Assembly: GCF_014117265.1 (NCBI RefSeq) | Contig: NZ_CP059833.1 | Coordinates: 806,001 to 870,000, forward strand | Origin: Corynebacterium hindlerae | GTDB taxonomy: Bacteria > Actinomycetota > Actinomycetes > Mycobacteriales > Mycobacteriaceae | Length of the DNA stretch: 64,000 bases | Direction of reading: 5' to 3' | In this document: piece after piece, positions 53,572-63,291 of the stretch | How the letters are laid out: the number at the start of each line of letters is the position of its first letter | Numbering within the stretch: position 1 is the stretch's first letter | Notes under the pieces: model-generated | What the model was told of the DNA's origin: nothing | The model's input: only the letters and a program-made list of their open reading frames with translations | The model's database searches: none | Made by a program: the position numbers and the translations under genes

Positions 53572-53829
53572 TTACGAGAACCGTTGCACGCGGATGGAAA
53601 TGGAGATTCGTTGGCGCAGGCGTAGGGGTGCTTGAGCGGCGCAGGATCGGCGTAGGATTTCGCGGACTTCTTCTTCGATGCCAAGTTTTTCGAAGCAGTG
53701 CGGGCACGCTTCGATCCGGGAGCGCAGTTCAGCGCGGGTGGCGTCGCAGCAGTCGCCGTCGAGTAGTTCGACCAGGAGTGTGTATGCGTCGGCGCAATTG
53801 CATTCGCACCTGTGGTGGGAGTTTGTCAT
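53572..53829 (-). CDS. rshA: Anti-sigma factor RshA (zinc-associated, atypical)
   Basis: 85 residues from ATG 53829. Redox-sensitive anti-sigma of SigH. The ZAS-type C-x2-C pair is present (ACPHC, Cys42/Cys45), and further cysteines lie at 8, 10, 12, 27 and 28. The usual ZAS histidine four residues before the first Cys is Arg38 here (SRIEACPHC). The C-terminal helix [13 protein letters not shown] should contact SigH. The start overlaps the sigH stop (ATGA), so they are translated together. Confidence 0.88.
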   Translation of the reverse strand: MTNSHHRCECNCADAYTLLVELLDGDCCDATRAELRSRIEACPHCFEKLGIEEEVREILRRSCAAQAPLRLRQRISISIRVQRFS

Positions 53830-54401
53830 GGCTGGTCCTTGGTTCCGATCCCGTAACTGCGTGCTACTTCTTTTAACGCTTCGCGTAGTTGTTTTCTTCC
53901 ACGGTGGAGTCGTGACATGACGGTGCCGATGGGTATTCCGAGGATATCGGCGATTTCTTTGTAGGGTAGTCCTTCGATGTCTGCGTAGTAGACGACCATG
54001 CGGTAGTCGTCGCTTAGGGCGTTGAGCGCATCGGTGATTTCGGAGTCTGGGAGGCCCTTGAGGGCCTCCACTTCGGCGGAATCGAGGCCGGTGGATTGGT
54101 GCGAGGAAGTGGAGTAAAGCTGGTAGTCGGTAATGTCGTCCGTAGGAAGTTGAGCGGGCTGACGTTGCGCCTTGCGGTACGAGTTGATGTACGTGTTCGT
54201 CATAATGCGATAGAGCCACGCTTTGAGGTTGGTGCCTTCTTTGAAGCTGTCGAAGGATTTGAAGGCTTTCATGTACGTTTCTTGCACCAGATCCTCGGCG
54301 TCGGAGGGGTTGCGGGTGAGACGCAGCGCACCGCCGTACAGTTGATCTAGTAGCGGAAGCGCCTCAGCCTCGAACCTTTCGACGAGCGCGGGGTCAGTCA
54401 T
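53826..54401 (-). CDS. sigH: RNA polymerase sigma factor SigH (ECF)
   Basis: 191-residue ECF sigma for oxidative and heat stress. Region 2 contains [19 protein letters not shown] and [20 protein letters not shown]; region 4 contains [20 protein letters not shown] and [17 protein letters not shown] start at ATG 54401 ([15 protein letters not shown]); a longer frame upstream runs antisense into the deacylase gene. Upstream of rshA in one operon and divergent from the YbaK-like gene. It probably controls thioredoxin and protease genes, as in C. glutamicum. Confidence 0.95.
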   Translation of the reverse strand: MTDPALVERFEAEALPLLDQLYGGALRLTRNPSDAEDLVQETYMKAFKSFDSFKEGTNLKAWLYRIMTNTYINSYRKAQRQPAQLPTDDITDYQLYSTSSHQSTGLDSAEVEALKGLPDSEITDALNALSDDYRMVVYYADIEGLPYKEIADILGIPIGTVMSRLHRGRKQLREALKEVARSYGIGTKDQP

Positions 54402-54476
54402 TGTGCGGCATGTCCTTATGTCGTGAACGTACAGGCTAGCTTCTATTCTAGGTTCAAACCACAGGAGGAACGTCAT

Positions 54477-54989
54477 TTGGCTAAGAGAAAGTCGGCGAGC
54501 ACCGCAGCAATAGCACAGCTTATCGACGCCAATCTGCCCCATCGCGTGCACACCTTTGAAACGCATTCCCACAATTACGGCGCAGAGGCGGCTGAGTTGT
54601 TGCACAAAGAGTTAGGTGTTGCGGAGGGGCGGGTGTTCAAAACACTGGTGGTGGACCTTAGCGCCGGGAAAGGGCCTCGGCGTGAGTTGGCGGTGTGTTG
54701 CCTTCCGGTTACTGGATCGTTGTCGTTGAAGAAGGCGGCGAAGGCGCACGGGGTGGCCAAAGCGTCGATGGCTGATCCGAAGTTGGCGGAGCGCAGTAGC
54801 GGATACGTGGTGGGAGGGATTTCACCGATTGGCCAAAAGCATCCGCTGCCGACGGTGATTGATGCCAGCGCGGCCAACCATGAGACGGTGTTTGTCTCCG
54901 GTGGGCGTCGTGGCCTTGACCTGGAGGTCACAGCGGATGTGCTGTTACAGGCCACGGGCGGTTCGCTAGCTGACTTGGTCGCCGAGTAA
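54477..54989 (+). CDS. ybaK: YbaK-type aminoacyl-tRNA deacylase (Cys-tRNA(Pro) editing)
   Basis: 170 residues from TTG 54477, chosen because AGGAGGAA lies 8 bp upstream. INS/YbaK fold with [36 protein letters not shown] and [15 protein letters not shown], typical of the trans-editing enzyme that removes Cys or similar amino acids from tRNA(Pro). The catalytic Lys is likely in RVFKTLVV. The end overlaps the convergent SRAP gene by 24 bp. Confidence 0.9.
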   Translation: MAKRKSASTAAIAQLIDANLPHRVHTFETHSHNYGAEAAELLHKELGVAEGRVFKTLVVDLSAGKGPRRELAVCCLPVTGSLSLKKAAKAHGVAKASMADPKLAERSSGYVVGGISPIGQKHPLPTVIDASAANHETVFVSGGRRGLDLEVTADVLLQATGGSLADLVAE

Positions 54990-55628
54990 CTCTGGGTAGT
55001 CGTTGCGAACGTTTCCTACCGCAGAATCGGCGGGGGTAGCTACCAGGCCTGCCACCAGGGATTCTTCAGTCGGGTGTAGCAGGTCTTCATCTCCAGCGAG
55101 CCACCGTGGGATCTCGTGAGGGCTTAAGAAGCGTGGTAAGCGGTGGTGAAGCCAGGCCAGTGGCTCCACTGCCTCGGTGGTGATCATCGTCGCGGATAGT
55201 TGGTTCATTCCAGTGTCCCACAGCCCCGCTGCCCACAGCATTCCACTGTCGGCCGGGCGGACGAAGTAGGGCTGCTTGTTGTGCCACTCGTAGTAGCCGT
55301 CCAGGGGAATCACGCAGCGCCCACGGCGATAGGCGGTGCGAAAAGAGGGCTTGGTGGCGACGGTTTCTGCCCGCGCGTTGAACAGTGGTGGGCCGGAAAG
55401 ATCTGTTTTCCAGTGCGGCAGCAGGCCCCACCGGGCTGGTTCCAGGAGTGTTTCGCTGGCATCTGGCGACCGGCGCACGATGGGGATCACAGTGGTAGGG
55501 GCGATGTTGTAGCGCGGTGGCGGGGTGCCGTGGGGTGCTCGGACCGGCACCGTGGCGTCGTGAAGCATGGCTGTGGTGGCGTCGAGGAGCGACTCACCTG
55601 TGGTAAAGAGAACGAAGCGTCCGCACAT
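54966..55628 (-). CDS. SRAP-domain (HMCES/YedK) abasic-site protein
   Basis: 220 residues starting MCGRF, so the catalytic Cys2 is exposed after Met removal. It forms a covalent crosslink with abasic sites in single-stranded DNA. Conserved residues are visible: [32 protein letters not shown] (active Glu) and HHRLPRFL (His). It is divergent from aroA, whose start is only 10 bp away. Confidence 0.92.
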   Translation of the reverse strand: MCGRFVLFTTGESLLDATTAMLHDATVPVRAPHGTPPPRYNIAPTTVIPIVRRSPDASETLLEPARWGLLPHWKTDLSGPPLFNARAETVATKPSFRTAYRRGRCVIPLDGYYEWHNKQPYFVRPADSGMLWAAGLWDTGMNQLSATMITTEAVEPLAWLHHRLPRFLSPHEIPRWLAGDEDLLHPTEESLVAGLVATPADSAVGNVRNDYPELLGDQVS

Positions 55629-55638
55629 ACCCCCTATT

Positions 55639-56955
55639 ATGGATGACATGGATTCTCAAGGTTTAGCTTTGTGGCAGGCCCCCGTGGCGGATGGGCCGGT
55701 TTCCTGGAACGGATCGATTCCAGGGTCTAAGTCGATGACGAACCGGGCACTGATCCTGGCGGCGCTCGGCAGCTATCCCTCGACAATCAAAAACGCACTG
55801 GTCAGTCGCGATACTGACCTGATGATGTCCGCGCTCGAGCAGCTGGGCGCCGCCATCACCCGTACCGAGCCAAGCCACGGCTCCCCCACAACCACGATCC
55901 GGGTTGAGCCAGGTGAACTCTCCGGTGGCACCATCTACTGTGGCCTGGCCGGAACGGTGATGCGTTTCGTCCCACCCGTCGCTGCGCTATCTGACGGCAC
56001 CGTCTTTTTCGATGGTGATGTCCAAGCGCGGGTGCGCCCCATGGACACGATCCTCAACGCACTGCGTGACCTCGGCGTATCCGTCGACGGCACCGCATTG
56101 CCCTTCACTATCCACGGCACCGGTGCGGTTCGAGGCGGCACCGTGGAACTCGACGCCAGTGCTTCGTCCCAGTTCGTCTCCGGACTCCTCCTCGCCGGTG
56201 CTCGCTACGGCGAAGGCCTGACAGTCCGCCACTGTGGTGGGCGCCTGCCGAGCATGCCTCACGTGGAGATGACGGTGGATATGCTGCGACAAGCCGGGGT
56301 AAGTGTGGATACCTCTGTGGCGAACCAGTGGCGTGTTGCCCCAGGCCCCATCGAAGGCCGTGTCTGGGCTATCGAACCAGACCTGTCCAATGCCACCCCG
56401 TTCCTCGCCGCCGCAGCGGTCACCGGGGGCCAGGTGGCCATCCACGATTGGCCGACCGCCACTCACCAAGCCGGTGACGCGATCCGTGGCATTCTGGAGC
56501 AGATGGGATGCACCACGGAGTTCCGCGCCAACGGCGAAACCAATGACCTGGTGGTGACGGGTCCTGAACCCGGCTCCCTCCGGGGCATTGACATCGACCT
56601 GGGCGATATTGGTGAGCTCACCCCTACCGTCGCCGCGTTGGCTGCCCTCGCGAGCACTCCGAGCAGACTGGAAGGGATCGCGCACCTGCGCGGGCACGAG
56701 ACCGACCGACTCGCCGCCTTGTCCACGGAGATCAACGCCCTCGGGGGCAATTGCGTGGAGTTTGAAGACGGCCTGATCATCACCCCAGCGCCACTGAAGG
56801 GTGGGGTGTGGCACTCCTACGCCGATCACCGTATGGCCACCGCCGGCGCGATCATCGGGCTGGTCACCTCCGACGTCACCGTGGAAGACATCGGCACCAC
56901 CTCCAAGACGCTGCCAGGTTTCGAGCTCATGTGGCAGGCCATGATCGATGGCTAG
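55639..56955 (+). CDS. aroA: 3-phosphoshikimate 1-carboxyvinyltransferase (EPSP synthase)
   Basis: 438 residues, shikimate pathway enzyme leading to chorismate. Substrate loops are visible: [27 protein letters not shown] (LAGT), [26 protein letters not shown] (catalytic Asp), [11 protein letters not shown] and [11 protein letters not shown]. The start is ATG 55639; ATG 55648 is close behind. TATTAT overlaps the start, so the message may be leaderless. Overlaps rsgA by 8 bp. Confidence 0.96.
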   Translation: MDDMDSQGLALWQAPVADGPVSWNGSIPGSKSMTNRALILAALGSYPSTIKNALVSRDTDLMMSALEQLGAAITRTEPSHGSPTTTIRVEPGELSGGTIYCGLAGTVMRFVPPVAALSDGTVFFDGDVQARVRPMDTILNALRDLGVSVDGTALPFTIHGTGAVRGGTVELDASASSQFVSGLLLAGARYGEGLTVRHCGGRLPSMPHVEMTVDMLRQAGVSVDTSVANQWRVAPGPIEGRVWAIEPDLSNATPFLAAAAVTGGQVAIHDWPTATHQAGDAIRGILEQMGCTTEFRANGETNDLVVTGPEPGSLRGIDIDLGDIGELTPTVAALAALASTPSRLEGIAHLRGHETDRLAALSTEINALGGNCVEFEDGLIITPAPLKGGVWHSYADHRMATAGAIIGLVTSDVTVEDIGTTSKTLPGFELMWQAMIDG

Positions 56956-57961
56956 GCGACGCTACTTCGACGAATCCGACGTCCGGGTCCGCCCTGGCAA
57001 GGGTTCGCGCCCGCGTACAAAGGATCGCCCCGCCCACGAGAACGCGAGAGTGGGCATGGTGGTATCCAAAGACCGGGGTCGCTGGGGAGTAGTGCTCGAT
57101 GGGCACACGGATCCCATCGTCTGCATGCGCGCCCGCGAGTTGGGGCGCACCAACATCGTGGTGGGAGACCGCGTCGGGGTGGTCGGAGACACCTCCGGTA
57201 AACCGGGCACGCTCGCCCGTATTATTCGACTCGAGGATCGCACCAGCGTGCTGCGGCGAACCGCGGACGATACCGACCCGTACGAACGCATCGTGGTCGG
57301 CAATGCCGACCAGCTCCTGATTGTCTCGGCAGTGGCTGATCCCCCGCCACGCGCTGGCTTTGTGGAACGGGCGCTTGTGGCAGCGTTCGTCGGTAAGCTG
57401 AAGCCAATCTTGTGTTTGACCAAGTCAGATCTCGCTGACCCTAGTGAGTTCGCCGCGGAGTTTGCTGATCTCGACGTCCCGGTGGTGATTGCCGGGATCG
57501 ACGATGACATTACCGCCATCACCAGCATGGTATCTGGGCATGTCACCGCATTGATCGGGCATTCCGGGGTCGGGAAATCGACGTTGGTCAACCGACTCGT
57601 GCCTGACGCGGATCGGGCAACGGGCGAGGTGTCGGGCGTCGGTAAGGGGCGCCACACATCCACGCAGTCAGTAGCTCTCAAGCTCCCCGGCGACGGCTGG
57701 ATCATCGACACCCCCGGCATCCGTTCCTTCGGGCTGGCGCACGTCGACGCGGACACCGTGGTCGGGGTATTCGACGACCTCGCGGAAGCTGCCGAACAGT
57801 GCCCACGTGGCTGCACCCACATGGGCCCACCAGCTGACCCGGAATGCGCCCTCGATGAACTAGAGGGCGCATCTCTGCGACGAGTCACCGCGGTCCGCAA
57901 ACTCCTCACCGCACTACGATCCAACGACGACTGGGAACTCGGCATAGAAAAGGACTCATAA
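56948..57961 (+). CDS. rsgA: Ribosome small subunit-dependent GTPase RsgA
   Basis: 337 residues, circularly permuted GTPase that matures the 30S subunit. Order of motifs is G4 TKSD, then G1 GHSGVGKST (about 204-212), then G3 DTPGIRSFG. An N-terminal OB fold ([16 protein letters not shown]) and a C-terminal zinc domain ([19 protein letters not shown]) frame it. It follows aroA by overlap, as in other corynebacteria. Confidence 0.95.
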   Translation: MARRRYFDESDVRVRPGKGSRPRTKDRPAHENARVGMVVSKDRGRWGVVLDGHTDPIVCMRARELGRTNIVVGDRVGVVGDTSGKPGTLARIIRLEDRTSVLRRTADDTDPYERIVVGNADQLLIVSAVADPPPRAGFVERALVAAFVGKLKPILCLTKSDLADPSEFAAEFADLDVPVVIAGIDDDITAITSMVSGHVTALIGHSGVGKSTLVNRLVPDADRATGEVSGVGKGRHTSTQSVALKLPGDGWIIDTPGIRSFGLAHVDADTVVGVFDDLAEAAEQCPRGCTHMGPPADPECALDELEGASLRRVTAVRKLLTALRSNDDWELGIEKDS

Positions 57962-57966
57962 CCGCA

Positions 57967-59253
57967 ATGGAACGCCTCCCCTTGGAGCACACGTCAATCA
58001 GTCGACTTTCGCTGTACGCCGTGATCACTGGGGCCCTCACCGGTCTGGGCGTAGCGGCGCTGAACTGGGCGGTGATTTTCACCGAACGGGCGGTGTTTGG
58101 GGTGGATCACCTGGTCAATCATGATCCGACGTCTGCGGTTTCGCCACTGAGGTTATCCCTCACCCTCATCGGGTTAGGTTTCATCCTGTCTTGGGCCTGG
58201 TTCTTGTTAGACCGGAGCGGGTCTGAGCAGGTGTCGGTTCCGGAGGCGATGTTCGGAAAGAAGATGCCCGTCCTCACCACGCTCTGCTCCGCTTTTATTC
58301 AAGTCATGTCTGTGGCTGCGGGTGCCCAGGTCGGTCGCGAGAACGCTCCCCGACTGATGGGTGCGCTCTGGGGCTCTCGCCTCGCAGTCGCGCTGCGCAT
58401 CGATCCCACCGCCCGACGGCTGCTGGTAGCGTCAGCTGCTGGCGCAGGTCTCGGCGCATCGTTCCATTTGCCACTGGCAGGCGCGATCTTCACCCTCGAG
58501 CTGTTGCTGGTGGAGATGTCCGCCCAGGCGGTGATCACCGCGATGCTCACCTCCGCCACGGCTGCTGCGGTCACTGGTATTTTTGTGGAGCCGCACCCCG
58601 TGTACCACAGCGTGCCCGTTGCGGAAAGCATGGCCACAATTGTTATCGCCCTGGTCGTAGGAGCGTTCACTGGGTTGCTGGGCCACTGGTTCGGCGCTCT
58701 GGCTCGTTCTGCGGTTAAACACCGTGCCCGTGGCCGGCAGCTGCTGTGGCAAATGCCTCTTGGGTTCGCTGTGCTGGCCGTGATTTCGTACGTGGTCCCC
58801 GGAGTCAGCGCGAATGCCCGATTCACTACCGACTCCATTTTCACCGCCCAAAGCGCGGCTTTCGGTCTGCTGCTGTTGGGCGCGTTGCGGATGTGCGTGA
58901 TCTTGCTCAGCTTCCGGGTCGGTGTCATTGGTGGCACGCTGACTCCGGCGTTTGGGCTAGGTGCGATCTTCGGTTCCCTGCTGGGGCTAGCTCTGCACCC
59001 GCTGTTTCCGGAAATCCCCTTCGGGGCCTTCGCCATCCTGGGCGCAGCCGCGTTCCTTTCCACGGCGATGGCGGCCCCGATGTTCGGGATGATCGCCGCC
59101 ATCGAGTTCACAGACATGGCGGCGCAGGGCTACCTGCCGGTGTTCGTAGCCGTGGTCGCCGCGGCTCTCTCAGTGCGTTTCTGGGGCCTGCTCATTCAGA
59201 AAGAGCAGAAGCTGGCCCCGTTCACGTCCGCGTTGTTTAAGCAGCAGCCTTAA
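57967..59253 (+). CDS. ClC-type chloride channel/transporter
   Basis: 428 residues with about 12 membrane helices. Of the family selectivity motifs, GRENAP (in GAQVGRENAPRLMG) replaces the usual GREGP but keeps the gating-type Glu, and GVIGGTLTPAFGLGA matches GxFxP. ASFHLPLAGAIFTLELLL follows. The first motif (GSGIP) is not clear. It follows rsgA by 5 bp and overlaps the end of the desaturase gene by 4 bp tail to tail. Confidence 0.85.
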   Translation: MERLPLEHTSISRLSLYAVITGALTGLGVAALNWAVIFTERAVFGVDHLVNHDPTSAVSPLRLSLTLIGLGFILSWAWFLLDRSGSEQVSVPEAMFGKKMPVLTTLCSAFIQVMSVAAGAQVGRENAPRLMGALWGSRLAVALRIDPTARRLLVASAAGAGLGASFHLPLAGAIFTLELLLVEMSAQAVITAMLTSATAAAVTGIFVEPHPVYHSVPVAESMATIVIALVVGAFTGLLGHWFGALARSAVKHRARGRQLLWQMPLGFAVLAVISYVVPGVSANARFTTDSIFTAQSAAFGLLLLGALRMCVILLSFRVGVIGGTLTPAFGLGAIFGSLLGLALHPLFPEIPFGAFAILGAAAFLSTAMAAPMFGMIAAIEFTDMAAQGYLPVFVAVVAAALSVRFWGLLIQKEQKLAPFTSALFKQQP

Positions 59254-60524
59254 CGACGCACCGGGCGCATCAACGCATACCGCACCGCTTCCCCCACTGT
59301 GGGGCGCGCTTGCTTCAGCAGTTTCAGTCCGGGAACCAAGCCTCGACGCTTGCCGCTGTCATCCTTGCCGACGTGCAGCTTGCTCTCAATGTCTGGCGTG
59401 AATGCGGCTTCGGAGCGTACCTCTGGCGCATTCTCCGGTCGGGCTGCCAGCATGGAGTTCGGCAGGGTCAGCTTCAACAAGGTCTTTTGCACCTTGCCGA
59501 ACTGCACCAGGAAGGAATCGGTGTTGTACGGCAGATCGAACTCGCGGGCGATGGCTTCGATTTGCTTCCCCACCCCTGCCAGACGGTTGGAAGGCATGTC
59601 CGGGAACAGGTGGTGCTCAATTTGGTAGTTCAGGTTGCCGGACATGATGGTGAGGATTTTGCCACCCCGGAAGTTCGCGGAACCGAGCATTTGACGCAGG
59701 TACCATTCGCCCTTGGTTTCGTTTTTCCACTGGGCTTTGGTGAACGTTTCGGTCTCGTCTGGGAAGTGACCGCAGAAGATCACGGCGTATGCCCACCAGT
59801 TGCGGATCAGGTTGGCCCACATGTTCGCCAGTGCGGTGTGTTTGAAGTTCGGTCCGGTGAGCGCCGGGTAGAAGACGTAGTCTTTCAGCACCTGGTTGCG
59901 CACCTTACCGACGGTTTCCCAGAACTTTGGTGCCGTTTCCTCCCAGGTTTGCTTGCCCGCAAACAGGCGACCGAACTCGACGTCGTAGAAGGCGATGGCC
60001 CATTGGAACAGGGATGCCAGCACAGCGTTGGTCAGGGGTTGGAAGGCGTGTTGCGGGGTCCACTTACGGTCGCGGGTCACGCGCAGCACGCCGTATCCCA
60101 CGTCGTGATCCATGCCGAGGATGTTCGTGTAGGTGTGGTGGACGTGGTTGTGGGTGTGCATCCACTGTTTCGAAGGGCAGTTCATGTCCCATTCCCAGGT
60201 GGTGGAGTGGATGGTGGGGTCATTCATCCAGTCCCATTGGCCGTGGATGACGTTGTGTCCGATTTCCATGTTTTCGAGGATCTTTGCCACGCTGAGCATG
60301 GCGGTTCCCGCGAAAAAGAATGGTTTTTTGTGGCTCAGCAGGAGTGCGATGCGCGCCCCAATCTCCAGGCCGCGTTGGGTACGGATGAGGTTCTTGATGT
60401 ACTTGACGTCTTTTTCACCGAGGGATTGTTCGACCTCCGCTTTGATGGCGTCGAATCGGCGTCCGATTTCTTCGATATCGGCGTCGGTGAGGTGCGCGTA
60501 TGCTTTGATGTTCGCAATTGCCAT
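59250..60524 (-). CDS. Membrane fatty acid desaturase (DesA3-type)
   Basis: 424 residues. Three histidine boxes hold the diiron centre: GHNVIHG (HxxxH), HNHVHH (HxxHH type) and QIEHH. Hydrophobic segments are modest. Likely an acyl-CoA or acyl-lipid delta-9 desaturase partnered with the reductase gene directly upstream (9 bp gap), as in M. tuberculosis Rv3229c (desA3 group) with Rv3230c. Introduces double bonds into membrane or mycolate-related acyl chains. Confidence 0.92.
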   Translation of the reverse strand: MAIANIKAYAHLTDADIEEIGRRFDAIKAEVEQSLGEKDVKYIKNLIRTQRGLEIGARIALLLSHKKPFFFAGTAMLSVAKILENMEIGHNVIHGQWDWMNDPTIHSTTWEWDMNCPSKQWMHTHNHVHHTYTNILGMDHDVGYGVLRVTRDRKWTPQHAFQPLTNAVLASLFQWAIAFYDVEFGRLFAGKQTWEETAPKFWETVGKVRNQVLKDYVFYPALTGPNFKHTALANMWANLIRNWWAYAVIFCGHFPDETETFTKAQWKNETKGEWYLRQMLGSANFRGGKILTIMSGNLNYQIEHHLFPDMPSNRLAGVGKQIEAIAREFDLPYNTDSFLVQFGKVQKTLLKLTLPNSMLAARPENAPEVRSEAAFTPDIESKLHVGKDDSGKRRGLVPGLKLLKQARPTVGEAVRYALMRPVRR

Positions 60525-60533
60525 ATGTTTCTC

Positions 60534-61607
60534 CTAGATATCGAGGGTGATGTCGCCGTTTGCTACGGTGCAGCAGACGCGCACGCGACTGCCCGGTTCG
60601 TGTGTTTCTCCGGTGCGTAGGTTGTGGGCGTGGCCCTCTTTCACGGTCTGCACGCACGTTTGGCAGATTCCCATGCGACAGCCAAATGGCAGCCGAACGC
60701 CGGCTTCCTCCGCGGCTTCCAGGATGGTGGTAGCGCCGTCGGCGGCCACGGACTTCTCCCCTAACCGGATGGTGCCACCCTTGGCGTCACTCACGCGGTC
60801 CAGGGTGAAGCGCTCGGTACGCAGCGGATATGCCTTATCGACGCCCCCGTCCCACCACTGCTCCGCCTCGTTAAGCATCTGTGCTGGGCCACACGCGTAG
60901 GCGGCGCGCTCAGCAAAATCGGGGACGAGCCGCTCCACATCGCCTGAGGTGATCCGGCCTTGCTCGGAGGTTACCTGGAGGATAAAGCGGAAACCTGGGT
61001 GGCGTCGTTCCAGGTCCGCAAGAGTGGAAGCAAACAGCAAATCCTCTCGGTGGCGGATGGAGTGGATCAGGGTGACGTCGTGAAGCGCGCCCTGCTCGTC
61101 GAGGTGGCGCAGCATCGAGATCACCGGCGTGATTCCCGAGCCGGCAGTAATGAAGAGCAGTTTTTCCGGAACGGGGCTGGTGAGGTAGAAATCACCAGCA
61201 GGAGCGGCCAGCCGAATCACCTGACCGGGGCGAGCATTCTCCAGCAAATGCTGCGAGAGCTTGCCGCCACTGACGCCGCGGACGCAGATCTGGAAGCTGT
61301 GGCGCTCACGCTTCGGTGTGTTGACGATGGAGTAGCTACGCCAAACAAACCTGCCGTTCATCTGAACGCCAATTCCGATGTACTGGCCAGCTTCAAAGCG
61401 CACTGGCACGCCCCACCCCGGCTCGATGTCCAGCAGCACGGTATCGGCAGCTATGTCGCGATCAACGAAGCGGATCACGCCACGCAGCTCCCGGATGCTC
61501 CACAGCGGGTTGATCAGCGCGGTGTAGTCATCAGGCAGCAAGGGCGTCGTCCACGCTTTCAGCGCGGACCGGATTCCCTTCAGCGCATCTGAGGTTTTTA
61601 CAGTCAC
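60534..61607 (-). CDS. Ferredoxin-NADPH reductase fused to 2Fe-2S domain (Rv3230c-like)
   Basis: 357 residues from GTG 61607 (a TTG 21 bp upstream is possible). An FAD-binding domain (WRSYSIVN) and NAD(P)H-binding domain (LLFITAGSGITPVISML; CGPAQML) precede a plant-type 2Fe-2S domain with C-x4-C-x2-C in CRMGICQTC and a fourth Cys in RVCC. Supplies electrons to the desaturase. First gene of the two-gene operon; palindromes lie upstream. Confidence 0.92.
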   Translation of the reverse strand: MTVKTSDALKGIRSALKAWTTPLLPDDYTALINPLWSIRELRGVIRFVDRDIAADTVLLDIEPGWGVPVRFEAGQYIGIGVQMNGRFVWRSYSIVNTPKRERHSFQICVRGVSGGKLSQHLLENARPGQVIRLAAPAGDFYLTSPVPEKLLFITAGSGITPVISMLRHLDEQGALHDVTLIHSIRHREDLLFASTLADLERRHPGFRFILQVTSEQGRITSGDVERLVPDFAERAAYACGPAQMLNEAEQWWDGGVDKAYPLRTERFTLDRVSDAKGGTIRLGEKSVAADGATTILEAAEEAGVRLPFGCRMGICQTCVQTVKEGHAHNLRTGETHEPGSRVRVCCTVANGDITLDI

Positions 61608-61645
61608 AACAACTCGTTTCCATCGCAAAACTTTAAGGTACGTCA

Positions 61646-61665
61646 GCGTAGCTTACGCGAGCGTA
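61646..61665. promoter_or_regulatory. Overlapping palindromes upstream of the desaturase operon
   Basis: GCGTAGCTTACGC and TACGCGAGCGTA overlap (arms GCGTA–TACGC–GCGTA). A third AGCGTAA lies at about 61686. This looks like a TetR-family operator, as is common for desaturase operons; no regulator gene is adjacent. Confidence 0.42.
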
Positions 61666-61764
61666 GGTTATTGGTGCAAGCGCACCAGCGTAAATTTAGC
61701 TGTGGAAACAACGAGAAAACGCCCACAGCAGTCCACTGCGGGCGTTGTCGAAGGTAGCCACAAG

Positions 61765-62271
61765 CTACAGCAAATCAACCAAGAATGGCAGCTCAACCGT
61801 GTCATACCACGCCATGAAGTTGTCATCGGCGTCACCAACAGTCAGCTCGGCGTCCTCGTCCCCCAAATCAGCAGCATCGATCGCTGCGATCGCAGCGGCA
61901 GTTGCCGACTCCGAGGATTCCACGTCCACGTGCAGCGCCGCGACATCATCAAAGTTAATCTGCGCCGGGGACAGCGCTACCACTGCTTCCCCGTTCTCCG
62001 GCGCGAGAGTGACCTGAGAATCAGGCAGGTCAGCTGTAATCACCACTCGACGGTGCGGGAAGGCAGTCTCATCACCGATAGCGAGCAGTCGCAGCGAAGC
62101 GCGCGCTGCCTCGATGAACGCAAAGTGCGCAAACTCCTCCTCGTCCCCTTCTTCAAAAAACTCAACCAGCGCAGGAGTTACGGCAAAACCCCAGCCAGAA
62201 CGGGCATGGAAACTACCCGTTTCCTTTAGCTCTTTCAGAATGGAAAACGTCGCCGGAAGGTAGACGCGCAC
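61765..62271 (-). CDS. DUF6912-like conserved actinobacterial protein
   Basis: 168 residues from GTG 62271, overlapping the HAD gene stop by 1 bp (coupled). Blocks include VYLPATFSILKELKETG, GFAVTPALVEFF, AHFAFIEAARASLRLL and RRVVITADLP. Acidic C-terminal half. Similar to the M. tuberculosis gene next to the desaturase reductase (Rv3231c). The function is unknown. Confidence 0.8.
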   Translation of the reverse strand: MRVYLPATFSILKELKETGSFHARSGWGFAVTPALVEFFEEGDEEEFAHFAFIEAARASLRLLAIGDETAFPHRRVVITADLPDSQVTLAPENGEAVVALSPAQINFDDVAALHVDVESSESATAAAIAAIDAADLGDEDAELTVGDADDNFMAWYDTVELPFLVDLL

Positions 62272-62735
62272 TAGAATTCCCCTTCAATCCCAAACAGGCC
62301 TACTATTTCCACCACGGCGCGATCGAACTGCTGGTAGTAGACGCCCACCAATCCGGACTCAACTGCGGCACGGACATTGAGGATTGAGTCGTCAACAAGC
62401 ACGCAATCACGCATCGGCAGCCCAATCGCATCGGCAGCCGCCTGAAACGCTTCTTCGCTCGGCTTTTCTGCGCCGATTTCACCCGAGAGAACAACGGCGT
62501 CCACCAGTTCACGGGTCTGCCACTGACGAATCGGGTCAGCAGCTGGGCCACCCGGATCATTGGACAAGATGGCGGTCGCTACCCCATCACGCTTTGCTGC
62601 AGCCAGCAGGTTACGCCACCTGCGCTGATCATCTTCGGTCCCGTCCAACACTCCGACGTAATCGACGATTAGTCCTCGCACACTCAACTCCCGCTTTCCT
62701 AAAAGACCTAAAACACTATTACCGCTCGACGGCAT
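62271..62735 (-). CDS. HAD-superfamily hydrolase
   Basis: 154 residues from ATG 62735 (MPSSGNSVLGLL), or 136 from GTG 62681. HAD motifs are visible but the first is atypical: VDYVGVLDG, where DxD would normally be (DYV), then motif II ILSNDPG, motif III Lys in GAEKPSEEAF and motif IV VLVDDSILN. Phosphatase activity is plausible but the nucleophile region should be checked. Divergent from the Rv3235-like gene. Confidence 0.72.
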   Translation of the reverse strand: MPSSGNSVLGLLGKRELSVRGLIVDYVGVLDGTEDDQRRWRNLLAAAKRDGVATAILSNDPGGPAADPIRQWQTRELVDAVVLSGEIGAEKPSEEAFQAAADAIGLPMRDCVLVDDSILNVRAAVESGLVGVYYQQFDRAVVEIVGLFGIEGEF

Positions 62736-62852
62736 TACCTTTTCGTGGCACACTGTTTGACAAGCGAGCGACCACTGCGAACATTTATTCTTCCACAGCA
62801 CATCGCACCACCGCTCGCCAAGCAGCCCCGGGACAGCTCTAAGGAACACACC

Positions 62853-63287
62853 ATGCTCCGCGCACTCCCCGGATACAGCCACCTGAAAATTCTCACCCCT
62901 ACAGTAGCGCATCCCAGCCGAGTGATGACCACCCAGGTTGCCCCAGATGCGTCACTACGGGGGCTCATCCAGGTCGCGCTCGACGCCGCTTTCGGCATGC
63001 GACCCGAAACCTCCCTGCGACGCCCACTCTTTGACACCCAAGTTCGCGTCCACGTCGCCGCCCACCTCAAGCGCAGCGCTCTGCGCGGCCCCGTAACGGT
63101 GCGGCGTATCGACGTCCACCCCGCCCCAACTCGCCCACCCCATGATCCCCTGGAAGTGGCGATCGTGGCAGCCACGGAATTCATCGGATCCTATACCGTA
63201 GCCGGAACGACAAAGGCGTTTGCCGGCCGGGGAGAACTCCCGGAAGGCAAACGCCAATGGGTATTGCGGTCACTGCGATTGATGTGA
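62853..63287 (+). CDS. Rv3235-like (DUF6459) protein
   Basis: 144 residues from ATG 62853 preceded by AAGGAA. Basic protein with an N-terminal variable part and a C-terminal block EVAIVAATEFIGSYTVAGTT followed by KAFAGRGELPEGKRQWV, resembling the Rv3235 family. In mycobacteria it also lies near secA1. It converges with secA (stops 4 bp apart). The function is unknown. Confidence 0.8.
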   Translation: MLRALPGYSHLKILTPTVAHPSRVMTTQVAPDASLRGLIQVALDAAFGMRPETSLRRPLFDTQVRVHVAAHLKRSALRGPVTVRRIDVHPAPTRPPHDPLEVAIVAATEFIGSYTVAGTTKAFAGRGELPEGKRQWVLRSLRLM

Positions 63288-63291
63288 CTGC

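Noticed and set aside
59310-60620. 436-codon plus-strand open frame over the desaturase gene
   Set aside because: Antisense to a gene with all histidine boxes; no protein-like features.
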